Source of the DNA: Psychrosphaera aestuarii | Lineage (GTDB): Bacteria; Pseudomonadota; Gammaproteobacteria; Enterobacterales; Alteromonadaceae | Direction: 5' to 3' | Assembly: GCF_017948405.1 (NCBI RefSeq) | Contig: NZ_CP072844.1 | Location: 2,356,001 to 2,420,000 of the forward strand | Length of the DNA: 64,000 nucleotides | Shown here: positions 9,264-18,335 of the stretch, one piece after another | Position numbering within the stretch: position 1 is the first letter of the stretch | Layout of the letters: each line of letters opens with the position of its first letter | Program-made: the position numbers and the translations under genes | Notes under the pieces: model-generated | The model's input: only the letters and a program-made list of their open reading frames with translations | Database searches by the model: none | What the model was told of the DNA's origin: nothing

Positions 9264-10268
9264 TTATTCATCAAATAAAAAGTTTAGTTTATTACGAAGT
9301 GTAGGAATTGAGTCTTCAGTTATAAGTAATAGTAAGTCGCAGGTCACATTAAGACCTTCTAGACCATAACTAATTTCTACCGTTAAAGTTTTTTTCCAAT
9401 GTGTAGAGTTAGTATAAATTAACTCAGATACATTGCAGTGTTGCCCAAGTACAACAGGGTGACCTTGGCTGAAATTTAAATCGAGTTGCTCCGACAGCCC
9501 TTTTAATACTGAGCCGATTAGAATATTGGCAATATCCATCAACAACTCTAGCTCTATGGTATCGTTTATTTGGCCTTCGTATTTCATTAGCTTAGCTAGA
9601 TCTTTAAAGCCAGAATCACCTAAGATTAATAACGCCTCTCCAGCAACACCACCACTTATAAAACCTTGGCATACCCCTGAAGTCGATAAATTAGACTCCA
9701 CCGACTGCAGGGCCATCGATAGTTCACTAACTTCAAGAATATTTACGTTTGGAATTGGCAGCTTTACAAATACCTGTAACACTTCTGCAAGTAAACTACC
9801 CGCCTGTCCCATGGCAACATTAGTGACCTCCTGCAAGACATCGCGCATTTCCTCATCGAGCACAGTATCAACCGAGGCACCGCGTTTGGTGAGATCCGCC
9901 TCGCTACTCACACCATACTTAGTCAATAAATCTTGAAGTTTGTCTTTATCTATCGGCTTTTTAATAAAGTCGAGTGCACCAAGAGATTTTACTCTTTCAT
10001 GTGCTTCTTTTTGAATGTCACCGGATACAACGATAGTTAAAACTGGAAGGTTTTCTTTTTTAATCGCCTCTAACACGCCATATCCATCAAGAATAGGCAT
10101 GTTTAAATCAAGAAATAATACACTACCCAGTCCTTTGCGTAGTTTGTCCATAGCATCTTCACCATTTACAGCAAAGGTAATATCCACTTCCCAATCATCC
10201 GGTAAGGATCGAGCCATTTGTTTTCTGGCAAGGTTTGAGTCGTCACAAATGACTACCGACGTTTTCAT
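9264..10268 (-). CDS. Response regulator with C-terminal CheC/CheX-like domain
   Basis: 334 residues. The REC receiver occupies 1-120 with acidic pair D9/D10, phosphoacceptor D54 (LFLDLNMP), the VVSGD switch residue and the FIKKP lysine. Residues about 140-334 resemble the CheC-phosphatase/CheX fold, with EEMRDVLQEVTNVAMGQAGS and ELELLMDIANILIGSVLKGL forming the paired helices that carry catalytic E and N residues. CheC-type domains remove phosphate from CheY. Fused to its own receiver it may act on itself or a partner receiver. It heads an operon with the PAS-GGDEF cyclase, so it may couple phosphorelay state to c-di-GMP production. The cognate kinase is not in the window. Confidence 0.88.
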   Translation of the reverse strand: MKTSVVICDDSNLARKQMARSLPDDWEVDITFAVNGEDAMDKLRKGLGSVLFLDLNMPILDGYGVLEAIKKENLPVLTIVVSGDIQKEAHERVKSLGALDFIKKPIDKDKLQDLLTKYGVSSEADLTKRGASVDTVLDEEMRDVLQEVTNVAMGQAGSLLAEVLQVFVKLPIPNVNILEVSELSMALQSVESNLSTSGVCQGFISGGVAGEALLILGDSGFKDLAKLMKYEGQINDTIELELLMDIANILIGSVLKGLSEQLDLNFSQGHPVVLGQHCNVSELIYTNSTHWKKTLTVEISYGLEGLNVTCDLLLLITEDSIPTLRNKLNFLFDE

Positions 10269-10350
10269 AGTTAAAATTCAATCCATTAGCTAACAGTTAA
10301 AGGCATTATCAAATATTCAAAAATGTTTATAGAAAAACTATAGCAGTTAG

Positions 10351-10379
10351 TTAACAATAGTATCTAGTAAAATTATTTT
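10351..10379 (+). promoter_or_regulatory. Candidate sigma-70 promoter of the Tpx-like gene
   Basis: TTAACA (10351-10356), a 17-base spacer and TATTTT (10374-10379) lie 27 bases upstream of the ATG. Five of six and four of six bases match the consensus. The surrounding AT-richness lowers specificity. Confidence 0.4.
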
Positions 10380-10405
10380 ATTTCTCATTACGTTGGTAAA
10401 TTTTT

Positions 10406-11053
10406 ATGAAGAAAGCTCTGATCTCTTCTCTTATGTTCGTATCTACACTCAGTTTTGCATACGACATCCAGAAGAACCTGCCGATAAACTTAGATATTGT
10501 TAAGGCAAATGGCAAAGCGGTAGTACTATTAGGTAACCAGGTACAAGTAGGGGACATTGCACCTGACTTTAAAGTTGTTGATGCCAACTTTTCTTTAAAA
10601 ACAAAAGCGGACTTCTCTGGCAAGCCTCTGTTAATTAGCGCAGTACCTAGTTTAGATACCGGTGTTTGCAGTATTCAAACCAAGCGATTTAATGAAGAAG
10701 TCGATAACTTACCGCAAGATGTTGTCATGTTAACAGTAAGTGCGGATTTGCCATTTGCGCAAAAACGTTTCTGCCAAGCTGAAGATATTGACAAGTTAAT
10801 GACGTTATCTGACTCAGTTTGGCGCGATTTCGCAATGAACTATGGGTTACTAATAAAAGACATGGGATTATTAGCGAGAGCCATCTTTGTTATAAGTCCT
10901 GATGATAAAATTGTATATAAAGAAGTTGTATCCGAATTATCAGAACAACCGAATTATGATGCCGCACTTGCGGTGTTAAGAAGTATTTCGGAGCAACAAA
11001 CGGAATCTGACGCCTCTTCAGAACAACCGGACGTTGTTGTTATTGAACAGTAG
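10406..11053 (+). CDS. Tpx-like thiol peroxidase with an N-terminal signal sequence
   Basis: Thioredoxin-fold peroxidase of the Tpx (atypical 2-Cys peroxiredoxin) family that reduces peroxides. The core matches E. coli Tpx. PSLDTGVCSIQTKRFN carries the peroxidatic cysteine C88, SADLPFAQKRFCQAE carries the resolving cysteine C123, and EQPNYDAALAVL matches the family C-terminus. At 215 residues it exceeds the usual 165-170. The excess is an N-terminal MKKALISSLMFVSTLSFAYD leader that looks like a cleavable signal peptide, plus an acidic, Gln/Ser-rich tail of about 20 residues. Export to the periplasm is inferred. The reductant there is unknown. Confidence 0.85.
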   Translation: MKKALISSLMFVSTLSFAYDIQKNLPINLDIVKANGKAVVLLGNQVQVGDIAPDFKVVDANFSLKTKADFSGKPLLISAVPSLDTGVCSIQTKRFNEEVDNLPQDVVMLTVSADLPFAQKRFCQAEDIDKLMTLSDSVWRDFAMNYGLLIKDMGLLARAIFVISPDDKIVYKEVVSELSEQPNYDAALAVLRSISEQQTESDASSEQPDVVVIEQ

Positions 11054-11110
11054 TAACTTCAAATAAAAAATAACATTTTCAATTAGATAAAAATTAATCA
11101 CTTTTTTTTA

Positions 11111-11138
11111 CTTGAAAATAAATGCTCTGTCCTTACAT
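11111..11138 (+). promoter_or_regulatory. RpoH (sigma-32) promoter of ibpA
   Basis: CTTGAAA (11111-11117) is an exact match to the sigma-32 -35 element. After 13 bases comes CCTTACAT (11131-11138), matching five positions of the CCCCATNT -10 element. Predicted transcription would start near 11145, giving a leader of about 105 bases ahead of the small heat-shock gene. Confidence 0.75.
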
Positions 11139-11143
11139 AAGTA

Positions 11144-11250
11144 GTGAGCTTGAAATGATGCCATTAGGGTCAACAAGCTCACCGACGTGTTCATAAGAAA
11201 TGTCGGCATTAATTAATAACTTATTGCTTAAAAACAAAAGGATAAGACAA
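11144..11250 (+). promoter_or_regulatory. ROSE-type RNA thermometer in the ibpA 5' leader
   Basis: Three stacked hairpins can be drawn. Hairpin I pairs 11144-11152 with 11174-11182 (nine base pairs). Hairpin II pairs CGACGT (11183-11188) with ATGTCG (11200-11205). Hairpin III pairs CTTATTGCTT (11220-11229) with AAGGATAAG (11238-11246), leaving G11226 bulged. This places TTGCT opposite the Shine-Dalgarno AGGA with a bulged G, the hallmark of ROSE elements in gammaproteobacterial ibpA leaders. The ribosome site would be masked at low temperature and freed on heating. Confidence 0.75.
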
Positions 11251-11688
11251 ATGAGAAACATCGATCTATCACCACTTTACCGTTCTTTTATTGGCTTTGA
11301 TCAATTAGCTTCAAAATTAGATGCTGCAAATCGTAGCGACAAAAATACTGGCTATCCTCCATATAACATTGAATCAATCGCGGACGACAAATACAGAATT
11401 ACTATGGCGGTTGCAGGCTTCGTAGAGTCTGAATTAGAAATTGAATCTGAGAATAATAGTCTCATTGTTAAAGGTATTAAAGCCGAAGACAAGGAAACTA
11501 AAAACTATTTATACCAAGGCATTGCTGAACGAAACTTTGAGCGTCGCTTTCAACTAGGTGATTACATTAAGGTCATTGATGCTTACATGGAGCATGGCCT
11601 GTTACATGTGAACCTAGAACGCGAAGTTCCTGAGGCGTTAAAGCCAAGAAAAATCGCAATTGGTAAAAACAACTTAATTGAACAGTAA
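11251..11688 (+). CDS. ibpA: Small heat-shock chaperone, IbpA/Hsp20 family
   Basis: ATP-independent holdase that binds unfolding proteins and passes them to DnaK/ClpB. The 145 residues begin MRNIDLSPLYRSFIGFDQLAS, closely matching the E. coli IbpA N-terminus. The alpha-crystallin domain spans about 35-130 with YRITMAVAGF, ESENNSLIVKG, IAERNFERRFQLGDYI and the HGLLHVNLEREVPE strand. An upstream in-frame ATG at 11200 is rejected, since AAGGA at 11238-11242 is spaced eight bases from 11251 and the family starts here. Expression is predicted to be controlled by RpoH and by a leader thermometer. A hairpin terminator follows. Confidence 0.93.
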   Translation: MRNIDLSPLYRSFIGFDQLASKLDAANRSDKNTGYPPYNIESIADDKYRITMAVAGFVESELEIESENNSLIVKGIKAEDKETKNYLYQGIAERNFERRFQLGDYIKVIDAYMEHGLLHVNLEREVPEALKPRKIAIGKNNLIEQ

Positions 11689-11727
11689 ACGTCTTTCCCT
11701 AGATTGTTAATCAATTAAGCTAAAAGT

Positions 11728-11754
11728 AAGCCCAGTTTTGAACTGGGCTTTTTT
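11728..11754 (+). terminator. Rho-independent terminator after ibpA
   Basis: AAGCCCAGTT (11728-11737), a three-base loop and AACTGGGCTT (11741-11750), followed by a T-rich tail. A ten-pair perfect stem. It also lies just past the convergent glnB stop and may serve both. Confidence 0.9.
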
Positions 11755-11755
11755 A

Positions 11756-12103
<348 letters not shown>

Positions 12104-12186
12104 TCAATTTGTAGTTTACAACTAGTGGCTTAAGTTCAATTGTCATAGAATACGCTTACCAGACAAACATGAGAAGTTTTAAATCT

Positions 12187-13020
12187 ATGAACGCCAATGA
12201 AATTCGCAACGAAATGAGAGTGCTTCCTGAAATAGACGCAGCCTTTGAAGTAAGACGAAGAGTTGATTTTATAAAAAAAACCTTAGTTGAGTCGGGCTCA
12301 AAATTTTTAGTTTTAGGCATCAGCGGTGGTGTTGACTCTTCAACTTGTGGCCGTTTAGCACAATTAGCTACTGACGAGCTTAACAACGAGACAAACTCGG
12401 CTTATAAATTTATTGCCGTAAGACTGCCATACGATGTTCAAGCTGACGAAGATGAAGCGCAGCTAGCGTTAAGTTTTATACAGCCCAGTGAAGTTGTTAC
12501 CGTTAACGTTAAAGGCGGTGTAGATGGCATTCACAATGAAGTAATGAATGTTTTACCCGCCTCTTTGAAATCAAATCTTAATCAAGCAAAAGTAGACTTT
12601 GTGAAGGGCAACGTAAAAGCTCGAGCTCGCATGGTTGCCCAATATGAAATTGCAGGTTTACTAAATGGCCTTGTTTTAGGCACAGATCACTCTGCTGAAA
12701 ATATTACTGGGTTTTATACTAAATGGGGTGATGGTGCCTGTGACTTAATTCCTTTATTTGGCTTATGTAAACGACAAGTAAGAGCTATAGCAAAGCATCT
12801 AGGTGCGCCTTCAATATTAGTAGAAAAAGCGCCTACCGCTGATTTAGAGGAGCTATCTCCGGGTAAAAAAGATGAAGATGCGTTAGGTATGAGTTATGAC
12901 GATATTGACAATTTTTTAGAAGGCAAAGCCGTATCTCAAGAAGTTGAAGATAAATTAGTTGCGATTTTTAATGCTACTCAACATAAAAGAAAGCCTATTC
13001 CTACGATATATGATGAGTAG
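12187..13020 (+). CDS. nadE: Ammonia-dependent NAD+ synthetase
   Basis: Final step of NAD synthesis, amidating nicotinic acid adenine dinucleotide using ATP and ammonia. The P-loop SGGVDSS (in [17 protein letters not shown]), [51 protein letters not shown] and [17 protein letters not shown] are all present. No glutaminase domain is fused, so it is the short NH3-type enzyme like E. coli NadE. ATG 12187 is chosen over 12169, because GAGAAG lies ten bases upstream and the N-terminus then matches E. coli length. The 3' end contributes to a hairpin likely used by the convergent pilin operon. Confidence 0.95.
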   Translation: MNANEIRNEMRVLPEIDAAFEVRRRVDFIKKTLVESGSKFLVLGISGGVDSSTCGRLAQLATDELNNETNSAYKFIAVRLPYDVQADEDEAQLALSFIQPSEVVTVNVKGGVDGIHNEVMNVLPASLKSNLNQAKVDFVKGNVKARARMVAQYEIAGLLNGLVLGTDHSAENITGFYTKWGDGACDLIPLFGLCKRQVRAIAKHLGAPSILVEKAPTADLEELSPGKKDEDALGMSYDDIDNFLEGKAVSQEVEDKLVAIFNATQHKRKPIPTIYDE

Positions 13021-13027
13021 GTAGGCT
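12992..13027 (-). terminator. Terminator of the minor-pilin operon inside the nadE 3' end
   Basis: On the minus strand AGCCTACCTAC (13027-13017) pairs with GTAGG plus TAGGCT (13004-12992) with two bulged bases and a 12-base loop. It is followed by TTTCTTTTATG. It overlaps the last codons of convergent nadE. Direction is inferred from the U-rich side. Confidence 0.5.
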
Positions 13028-13041
13028 GTCTTTATTAACGT

Positions 13042-13578
13042 TTAAGCTGAGCAGTCAATGTCCGCCGGGTCTCGAACTATTCGAACTCGGCCCACATTTG
13101 ATAACACCAGAGCTCGGGCAAATGCACTATCCCCCTCTTGAGGACAGATCCTGATGGTGGTATTTACCGTTTGAGCAGTATTTACGGGTGCAAAACGAAT
13201 CAGGTTGCGAGTTGATTTAATAAAATATCCTTTTACCATATCTGCACTACCAATCACTTCTTCATTCGCACCTAAGCTATCGTCACCATCTTCATCAATA
13301 AAAATCATCTTTGTTAGATTCCAATCGGTCTCACATGTTGCCATGTCGTTTGTTGGGCAAATCACGACAAAACGATTTTGCGATATCGCAGTATGTCTGG
13401 CTAATTGCAGCGCTGCACTGTGGTTGTTGACTATAGCAGCAACTTTATTTCGCTTAAAAAAATTACCGACAGAGGGTGCAACCGAAGTCGTAATGATTGC
13501 AAAAAGAGCCAACGTTACTAACACTTCAATTAATGTAAAGCCCTTACTCTTTTTCAATTGTGTTTCTTTTAATTGCAT
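13042..13578 (-). CDS. GspH/FimT-family minor pseudopilin
   Basis: A 178-residue prepilin. A 13-residue leader ending in KG precedes FTLIEVLVTLALFAII, the class III peptide cut and N-methylated by PilD, with E5 conserved. The C-terminal part has the GspH/FimT fold with AALQLARHTAISQNRFVVICP and a cysteine pair (ICPQ and DIDC near the end). It is the last gene of the minor pilin operon, three bases after pilE. In Pseudomonas fimT/fimU lead this operon, so here the order is rearranged. It probably contributes to the type IV pilus tip-initiation complex. Confidence 0.85.
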   Translation of the reverse strand: MQLKETQLKKSKGFTLIEVLVTLALFAIITTSVAPSVGNFFKRNKVAAIVNNHSAALQLARHTAISQNRFVVICPTNDMATCETDWNLTKMIFIDEDGDDSLGANEEVIGSADMVKGYFIKSTRNLIRFAPVNTAQTVNTTIRICPQEGDSAFARALVLSNVGRVRIVRDPADIDCSA

Positions 13579-13581
13579 GAG

Positions 13582-14064
13582 TTAACAATTCCAGCAATAT
13601 TCGTCAGCGGAGTAATTGCCATCTTTATTGGCATCATAAGCTTTACGACCGTCAGAGAAAATACTCATTACGCCATCAGACATAGGATCACCGTACGTTT
13701 GATTCACTGGTGTCGCTTTAATTTCGTACGAACGACCATTATTTTCTATCGCTTCAATAGTGAGTGTATATTTTTTGTCAGCTTCGGGTTTATCAGAGGG
13801 AGAGTGGGCAGCAAATATCCACGGTTCTCCAGTGTCTGCCGGTGAACCTTGAGTTCCCGCAGCTCCAGCATAACTAAAAGTTGTTGCTTTGTGACGTTCC
13901 ATAGCAGTGGCAAATTCAAGCATATCAGCTTGTGCTTGTGCTCGGTAAGAACTAACCACATAGCGCGTGTAACTTGGGTATATAACAGAACTCAAAATAC
14001 CAATAATTGCTAGGGTCACCAGCATTTCTACCAAGGTAAAGCCTTTCGCAAACTGCCTAAACAT
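13582..14064 (-). CDS. pilE: Type IV minor pilin PilE
   Basis: A 160-residue prepilin beginning MFRQFAKG, cleaved before FTLVEMLVTLAIIGILSSVIYPSYTRYV. The TlpA-like D-region carries SYEIKATPVNQTYGDPM. The C-terminal EYCWNC cysteines probably form a bond. ATG 14064 is chosen rather than the upstream 14094, which would overlap pilY1 by 29 bases and give an overlong leader. AAGGA lies about eleven bases upstream and the gene then starts one base after the pilY1 stop. PilE-type minor pilins help prime pilus assembly together with PilV, PilW, PilX and PilY1. Confidence 0.88.
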   Translation of the reverse strand: MFRQFAKGFTLVEMLVTLAIIGILSSVIYPSYTRYVVSSYRAQAQADMLEFATAMERHKATTFSYAGAAGTQGSPADTGEPWIFAAHSPSDKPEADKKYTLTIEAIENNGRSYEIKATPVNQTYGDPMSDGVMSIFSDGRKAYDANKDGNYSADEYCWNC

Positions 14065-14065
14065 A

Positions 14066-17000
14066 TTAATTATCATCCTTTGTCGTTGGTTCAATTTCTG
14101 TTGACCATGAATTTGTAAACACTTGGTTAAGGCGACTTCTTGGGCCAGATATTGTACCTAACAAAGACTTAAAGTCGTCATTTGCATCGTCGTTTGTTTG
14201 CACTGTATCCGCACATTCAGTACCCACGCACAAAGTAGGAGCTTCTGGGTCTGTAATAATTAGTCTTGGCTCTGCTGGAATACCTGATTTATCGAGCACT
14301 ACAAAGGTATCATCATAATCAATATCGCCATCACCATCATTGTCTAGCAGCGCACTGCCGTCTAATAAGTCGATGACATAAATGCGACCACCACCTTGCG
14401 CAGCTGAGCAAGTATTTTCAATTAAGCCTGCCGAACTCGGATCATATGTAGTGAAAACCAACTTACTATTGATGATAGTTACACCTGTAATAACTTTTTC
14501 GCCTCTGGTTAAATTAAATTCATAGCCATCATAAGCTGAAATATCGTCTACCGAAGGTGTACTTGCATCAAGTTGCGCTATATTCGTTAAATTGGGGAAT
14601 GTATATTTTCCATCATTCCCTTTAGCAAACACGCCTTTGTCTTTCAGCATTAATACTGAGTCATCAATATTCTCATTCAAAGGGTGTGCTCGATAACCAG
14701 ACCCGATACTAACTGCGTAATAATGCTCTTGTTTGTGAACTATTTCTGCAACATCAGGTGCATAATAAAAACGGCGGTTTTTGCTAATAGAAAAATTTTG
14801 CGACGTGGTATAAATTTTTTCGCCTTGAAACATACTACTTAAGGGCTCACCATTGTATACGTCAACACGGAACAAATTGCCACCCATGTCACCAAAATAC
14901 ATATGATCCATAAGACCATCAAAATCTCGGTCAATAACGGCGATTCGAGCTGGAATACTGTAATCCATGCCATTAACACGATGCTGACCACTATCCTTTA
15001 TCTCTGCGATTAACGCTCCATTAGAAGCATCTACTATAAATACCGAAGCGCCCTCGTTGTCACTATCTCGCAGTGTATTGCTATCTTGATTGGTGTCATA
15101 ACCACCACCAAATACTAAAACGCGTTTTACTACGCCACCTATTTCAATTTTAGTAATCGTTGGTTTAGACCAAGATTGGGCAAGCTCAACAAAATCGCCT
15201 TCACCACCTTTTATCATATATTTAAACTCAGGCTGAGTTCGATTAGTTACATCTAACACGTAGTAGTTTCTTCCACCTCGGCGTTGCCCTACAATAATGT
15301 AGCTACGATCATCTTCAGTCCATGCGTTTATCGCACCGTCCATCCCGTAGGTTTTAGAATTAAATACATTATTATTTTCATAATAGTTGTGAAGATTAGG
15401 TAGTAAATCCTCTGGTATAAATGCCCAATTTTCTTGGCCTGTTTCAGCATCAATAGACAATAAATAACCTTCGTTTGTGCCAATAAATACCGACGCTTTG
15501 TCACTATATTGAAAAAATAATGGCTCAGAGTGCAAAGGATCAGCCATCTGGTAACGGGGCTCATTTAATACGCCATCGCCATCCAAGTCAGTCGCGTCGT
15601 AGCCACGAATCCAATCAATCATAGAAAGCCTTAATGCATCCGAGTCCGGTTCGATAAGAATATCTAACTTGCTTTTAGATAACCGACTATCTCCATCGCT
15701 AAAAGGCGTATTCGGATTAGACATGTTGCTATAGACATTACGAGGAGTAGATTGACGAGCAGCGGCGCCGCCGCGGCCAACAAACGGACTATTCAATTCA
15801 CTAGAGGTGGCCCACCAGTCATGTGCTGTATCTTTAAAGAACCCGTCTGTAGAAATTGCAGGAGTACTAGAGTTATCAAGAACAACGCTATCTATTATCT
15901 TGTATTTTTTGAGATTTCCAGGCCAATATTCTGTGCTCTTCGGGTCAAATAATGCATAGTAAATATCATTCGAATGCGTGAGTCGGTTAAATTGGTTAAC
16001 TGATATACCCGGCGCTACAAAGGTACTTGCGCCTTTTTTTGCCTCAATTAAAATTGAAGTAAATGCATTAGCCAAGCCGTTAATGGTATTGTCTGAGTAA
16101 AATTCACCTTCACCTGCCGTTGCGAGATTACGTAGGTAAGTGTCGTTAAAACCCGATGAGTCAAATCCAACTGTATACGTAAATACTTGTGCGTCATTAT
16201 TATCGTTGCCTCGTTCTGAAGGCTTGGTTGCCATATACTCTGCAAGCGCATTTCCGCAACTCGTTTCACTGCAAGTAGTCCCTATTAGTGATGAGATTGC
16301 GGCTGATTCTGTGGTTGCGTTTGGATCCCCATCACTAAACAGCACTATATAGTTTGCTTGACACTGACCGACATCAGGATCTACCGGAGTATTATATATC
16401 GCATCATCTGGAGAGGCTAAAGACATAAATCGACACTCTCTTGACGATAATTTTTCAGTATCACAGTCAGCAGGAACATTGACAGTTGAACCGCTATACG
16501 TGTCAGGATGACTAACCCTCGTAACTAGGGAAGTCGAATTATTCGTATCACCTCGATTTTTCCCGGCATTTACACCTTTACCATTAATGTAAAGATATGC
16601 TTCATACATAGTATCTACCACAGGTGTAGAACCGTCGGCTACAAACTCCTCTAACAGGCTAATGAAATTATCTTTAACTTGATAATCATTGCTTGTTCCA
16701 AACGAGAGTAGCGGAGCAACCCCGCCTGATGGCATACTATACCTAACTCGTAACTGGGGCGACTTTAGCCTTTCCGAAAAGTTATTTTCGGCGCCATGAC
16801 TTAATGCTGCGTATCGGTTCAAAGCAGCCATATTGTCAGCTGCTCCAAATAGTAAAATTGGATCACCTTTTTCCCAGTTTGACTGATCGATAACTTGTTG
16901 AACAATTGGTGATAAGTCAACTGTATTGACTGGTAATCCAGCAATATCCCACGCAGGAGTTAGCCAACATACCACGCCATTGTCATTGCAGTCCTGCGCG

Positions 17001-17677
17001 GTTCCGGTTAATGAAGTATTTTTCGATGGATTATAATCTTCAAAAAATAAATCGTTAAACTCCGCTCCATTTTGAAACTCAATAGGATCATTAGCTGTAT
17101 AACCAACATATCTGAAAGAAACTGCATTACCGACCGGATTAACAGCCGAAAAATAGGTTATGTGTGCACTTTCTATTGTCGCACCTTTTGGAATTTGCAT
17201 ATCAGTAAACCGTAATGCATGTACACGGTTGTGATCTGGGTTGGCTAACCCACCAGCAGGGAAACTTGTTGCGATTGTGCCGTCATTTAATGAAACGGCA
17301 AAATCGGAGTTCCCAAATAAAGTACGTACTATTATGTTTTCATCGGACTCTGCATTGACGTCTTTAGCTTCCATCAATACAGGACCACCTTTTGATGAAA
17401 ATCTCATTAGAGAAACATTAACATCGGAGATATTGTTAATTGCTTGTTTTAACGCCTCTCGAGATTTGAACATACGACTTGACTCTGTTCCGTCTGTCTC
17501 AGCCATACTTCCAGATGTGTCGAAGATAAATATAACATTCGGGTTTACTGTTCTGTTTTGGTCTGATATGCCGTAATAAATTTCAATATCGTCGCCATAA
17601 GCTGAAAAGCCGATAACCATAGAAAGAGCAATAGACTGAGCAATTGTTTTGAGCTTAGTTAGAAATCTAATCTCCAT
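14066..17677 (-). CDS. pilY1: Type IV pilus tip adhesin/assembly factor PilY1
   Basis: A 1203-residue exported protein with a signal peptide at about 1-28. The N-terminal von Willebrand A-like domain has MIDAS FDTSGSM at 53-58. A long middle region contains DGDPNATTESA and GFNDTYLRNLATAGEG. The C-terminal half is the PilY1 beta-propeller (FIGTNEGYLLSIDAETGQEN, WAFIPEDLLPNL, VFGGGYDTNQ, YFGDMGGNLFRVDV). Acidic calcium-loop candidates are DLDGDGVLNE (near 697) and DNDGDGDIDYDD (near 1117). PilY1 caps the pilus, acts in adhesion and mechanosensing, and primes assembly with minor pilins. It sits one base after pilX, consistent with a single operon. Confidence 0.95.
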   Translation of the reverse strand: MEIRFLTKLKTIAQSIALSMVIGFSAYGDDIEIYYGISDQNRTVNPNVIFIFDTSGSMAETDGTESSRMFKSREALKQAINNISDVNVSLMRFSSKGGPVLMEAKDVNAESDENIIVRTLFGNSDFAVSLNDGTIATSFPAGGLANPDHNRVHALRFTDMQIPKGATIESAHITYFSAVNPVGNAVSFRYVGYTANDPIEFQNGAEFNDLFFEDYNPSKNTSLTGTAQDCNDNGVVCWLTPAWDIAGLPVNTVDLSPIVQQVIDQSNWEKGDPILLFGAADNMAALNRYAALSHGAENNFSERLKSPQLRVRYSMPSGGVAPLLSFGTSNDYQVKDNFISLLEEFVADGSTPVVDTMYEAYLYINGKGVNAGKNRGDTNNSTSLVTRVSHPDTYSGSTVNVPADCDTEKLSSRECRFMSLASPDDAIYNTPVDPDVGQCQANYIVLFSDGDPNATTESAAISSLIGTTCSETSCGNALAEYMATKPSERGNDNNDAQVFTYTVGFDSSGFNDTYLRNLATAGEGEFYSDNTINGLANAFTSILIEAKKGASTFVAPGISVNQFNRLTHSNDIYYALFDPKSTEYWPGNLKKYKIIDSVVLDNSSTPAISTDGFFKDTAHDWWATSSELNSPFVGRGGAAARQSTPRNVYSNMSNPNTPFSDGDSRLSKSKLDILIEPDSDALRLSMIDWIRGYDATDLDGDGVLNEPRYQMADPLHSEPLFFQYSDKASVFIGTNEGYLLSIDAETGQENWAFIPEDLLPNLHNYYENNNVFNSKTYGMDGAINAWTEDDRSYIIVGQRRGGRNYYVLDVTNRTQPEFKYMIKGGEGDFVELAQSWSKPTITKIEIGGVVKRVLVFGGGYDTNQDSNTLRDSDNEGASVFIVDASNGALIAEIKDSGQHRVNGMDYSIPARIAVIDRDFDGLMDHMYFGDMGGNLFRVDVYNGEPLSSMFQGEKIYTTSQNFSISKNRRFYYAPDVAEIVHKQEHYYAVSIGSGYRAHPLNENIDDSVLMLKDKGVFAKGNDGKYTFPNLTNIAQLDASTPSVDDISAYDGYEFNLTRGEKVITGVTIINSKLVFTTYDPSSAGLIENTCSAAQGGGRIYVIDLLDGSALLDNDGDGDIDYDDTFVVLDKSGIPAEPRLIITDPEAPTLCVGTECADTVQTNDDANDDFKSLLGTISGPRSRLNQVFTNSWSTEIEPTTKDDN

Positions 17678-17678
17678 A

Positions 17679-18332
17679 TTAATTTTCTCCTAATTCAACA
17701 GACTGTCTAGAAACCACAACAGTATTAGCCGCATTCACAACAGTGCCAGACACGTGTCCACATCCTTTAAGCATAAAGACTTCAAATATGGTCCTGTTTC
17801 TTGCGCCATCTGTATCTACAATACTAGAAACCAAGCCAGAACTTGGATCTGTTATATTTTTTAGGCCAACAAAAGCCGATTTTGACCAAGCATTAATCTC
17901 AGGTACCGTCATCATTGCACCAGCATTATTGTGTATCGCATCGTTTTGCAAACCAGCTGCATTCATACGCCGTTGTGTCCATAATGCATTTGCAATTTGA
18001 TCGCACGTTGGCAATTGGTTTAAATCAACCAAGTTATTATTCGTGATAGCACCAGAATTACGAGCAGCTGTTAATACATCTATCTCTGGATTACCCGCAC
18101 CATTCATTACGTTTCCTGCTCTCAGATTAGCAGAGCTTCCTTCGTGAATAATTCCTTCCACCGAGGCATCTGCTGCATCAAAGGCTAGCGCTACGGTATT
18201 TTGGTTACTCGCCATTTTAGTTTGCATCACACCTGATGACACCGAACTCACGCCTATTACTGTCATTGACGTCAGTATCACTAGCGCAATAATTAACGCT
18301 ATGCCTTTTTGAACAGTTATTTTAGATTTCAT
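17679..18332 (-). CDS. pilX: Type IV pilus minor pilin PilX
   Basis: 217 residues with a PilX N-terminus. A short leader ends in QKG, followed by IALIIALVILTSMTVIGVSSVSSGVMQTKMASNQN. It lacks the glutamate at +5 seen in most pilins (the residues are IALII), which is typical of PilX/GspK-type tip components. PilX family members join PilV/PilW/PilE at the tip and hold PilY1. Three bases separate it from pilW and one base from pilY1. Confidence 0.88.
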   Translation of the reverse strand: MKSKITVQKGIALIIALVILTSMTVIGVSSVSSGVMQTKMASNQNTVALAFDAADASVEGIIHEGSSANLRAGNVMNGAGNPEIDVLTAARNSGAITNNNLVDLNQLPTCDQIANALWTQRRMNAAGLQNDAIHNNAGAMMTVPEINAWSKSAFVGLKNITDPSSGLVSSIVDTDGARNRTIFEVFMLKGCGHVSGTVVNAANTVVVSRQSVELGEN

Positions 18333-18335
18333 CTA

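Noticed and set aside
11200..11250. ibpA start at 11200
   Set aside because: It would place the Shine-Dalgarno and thermometer stem inside the coding region and add 17 residues absent from the family.
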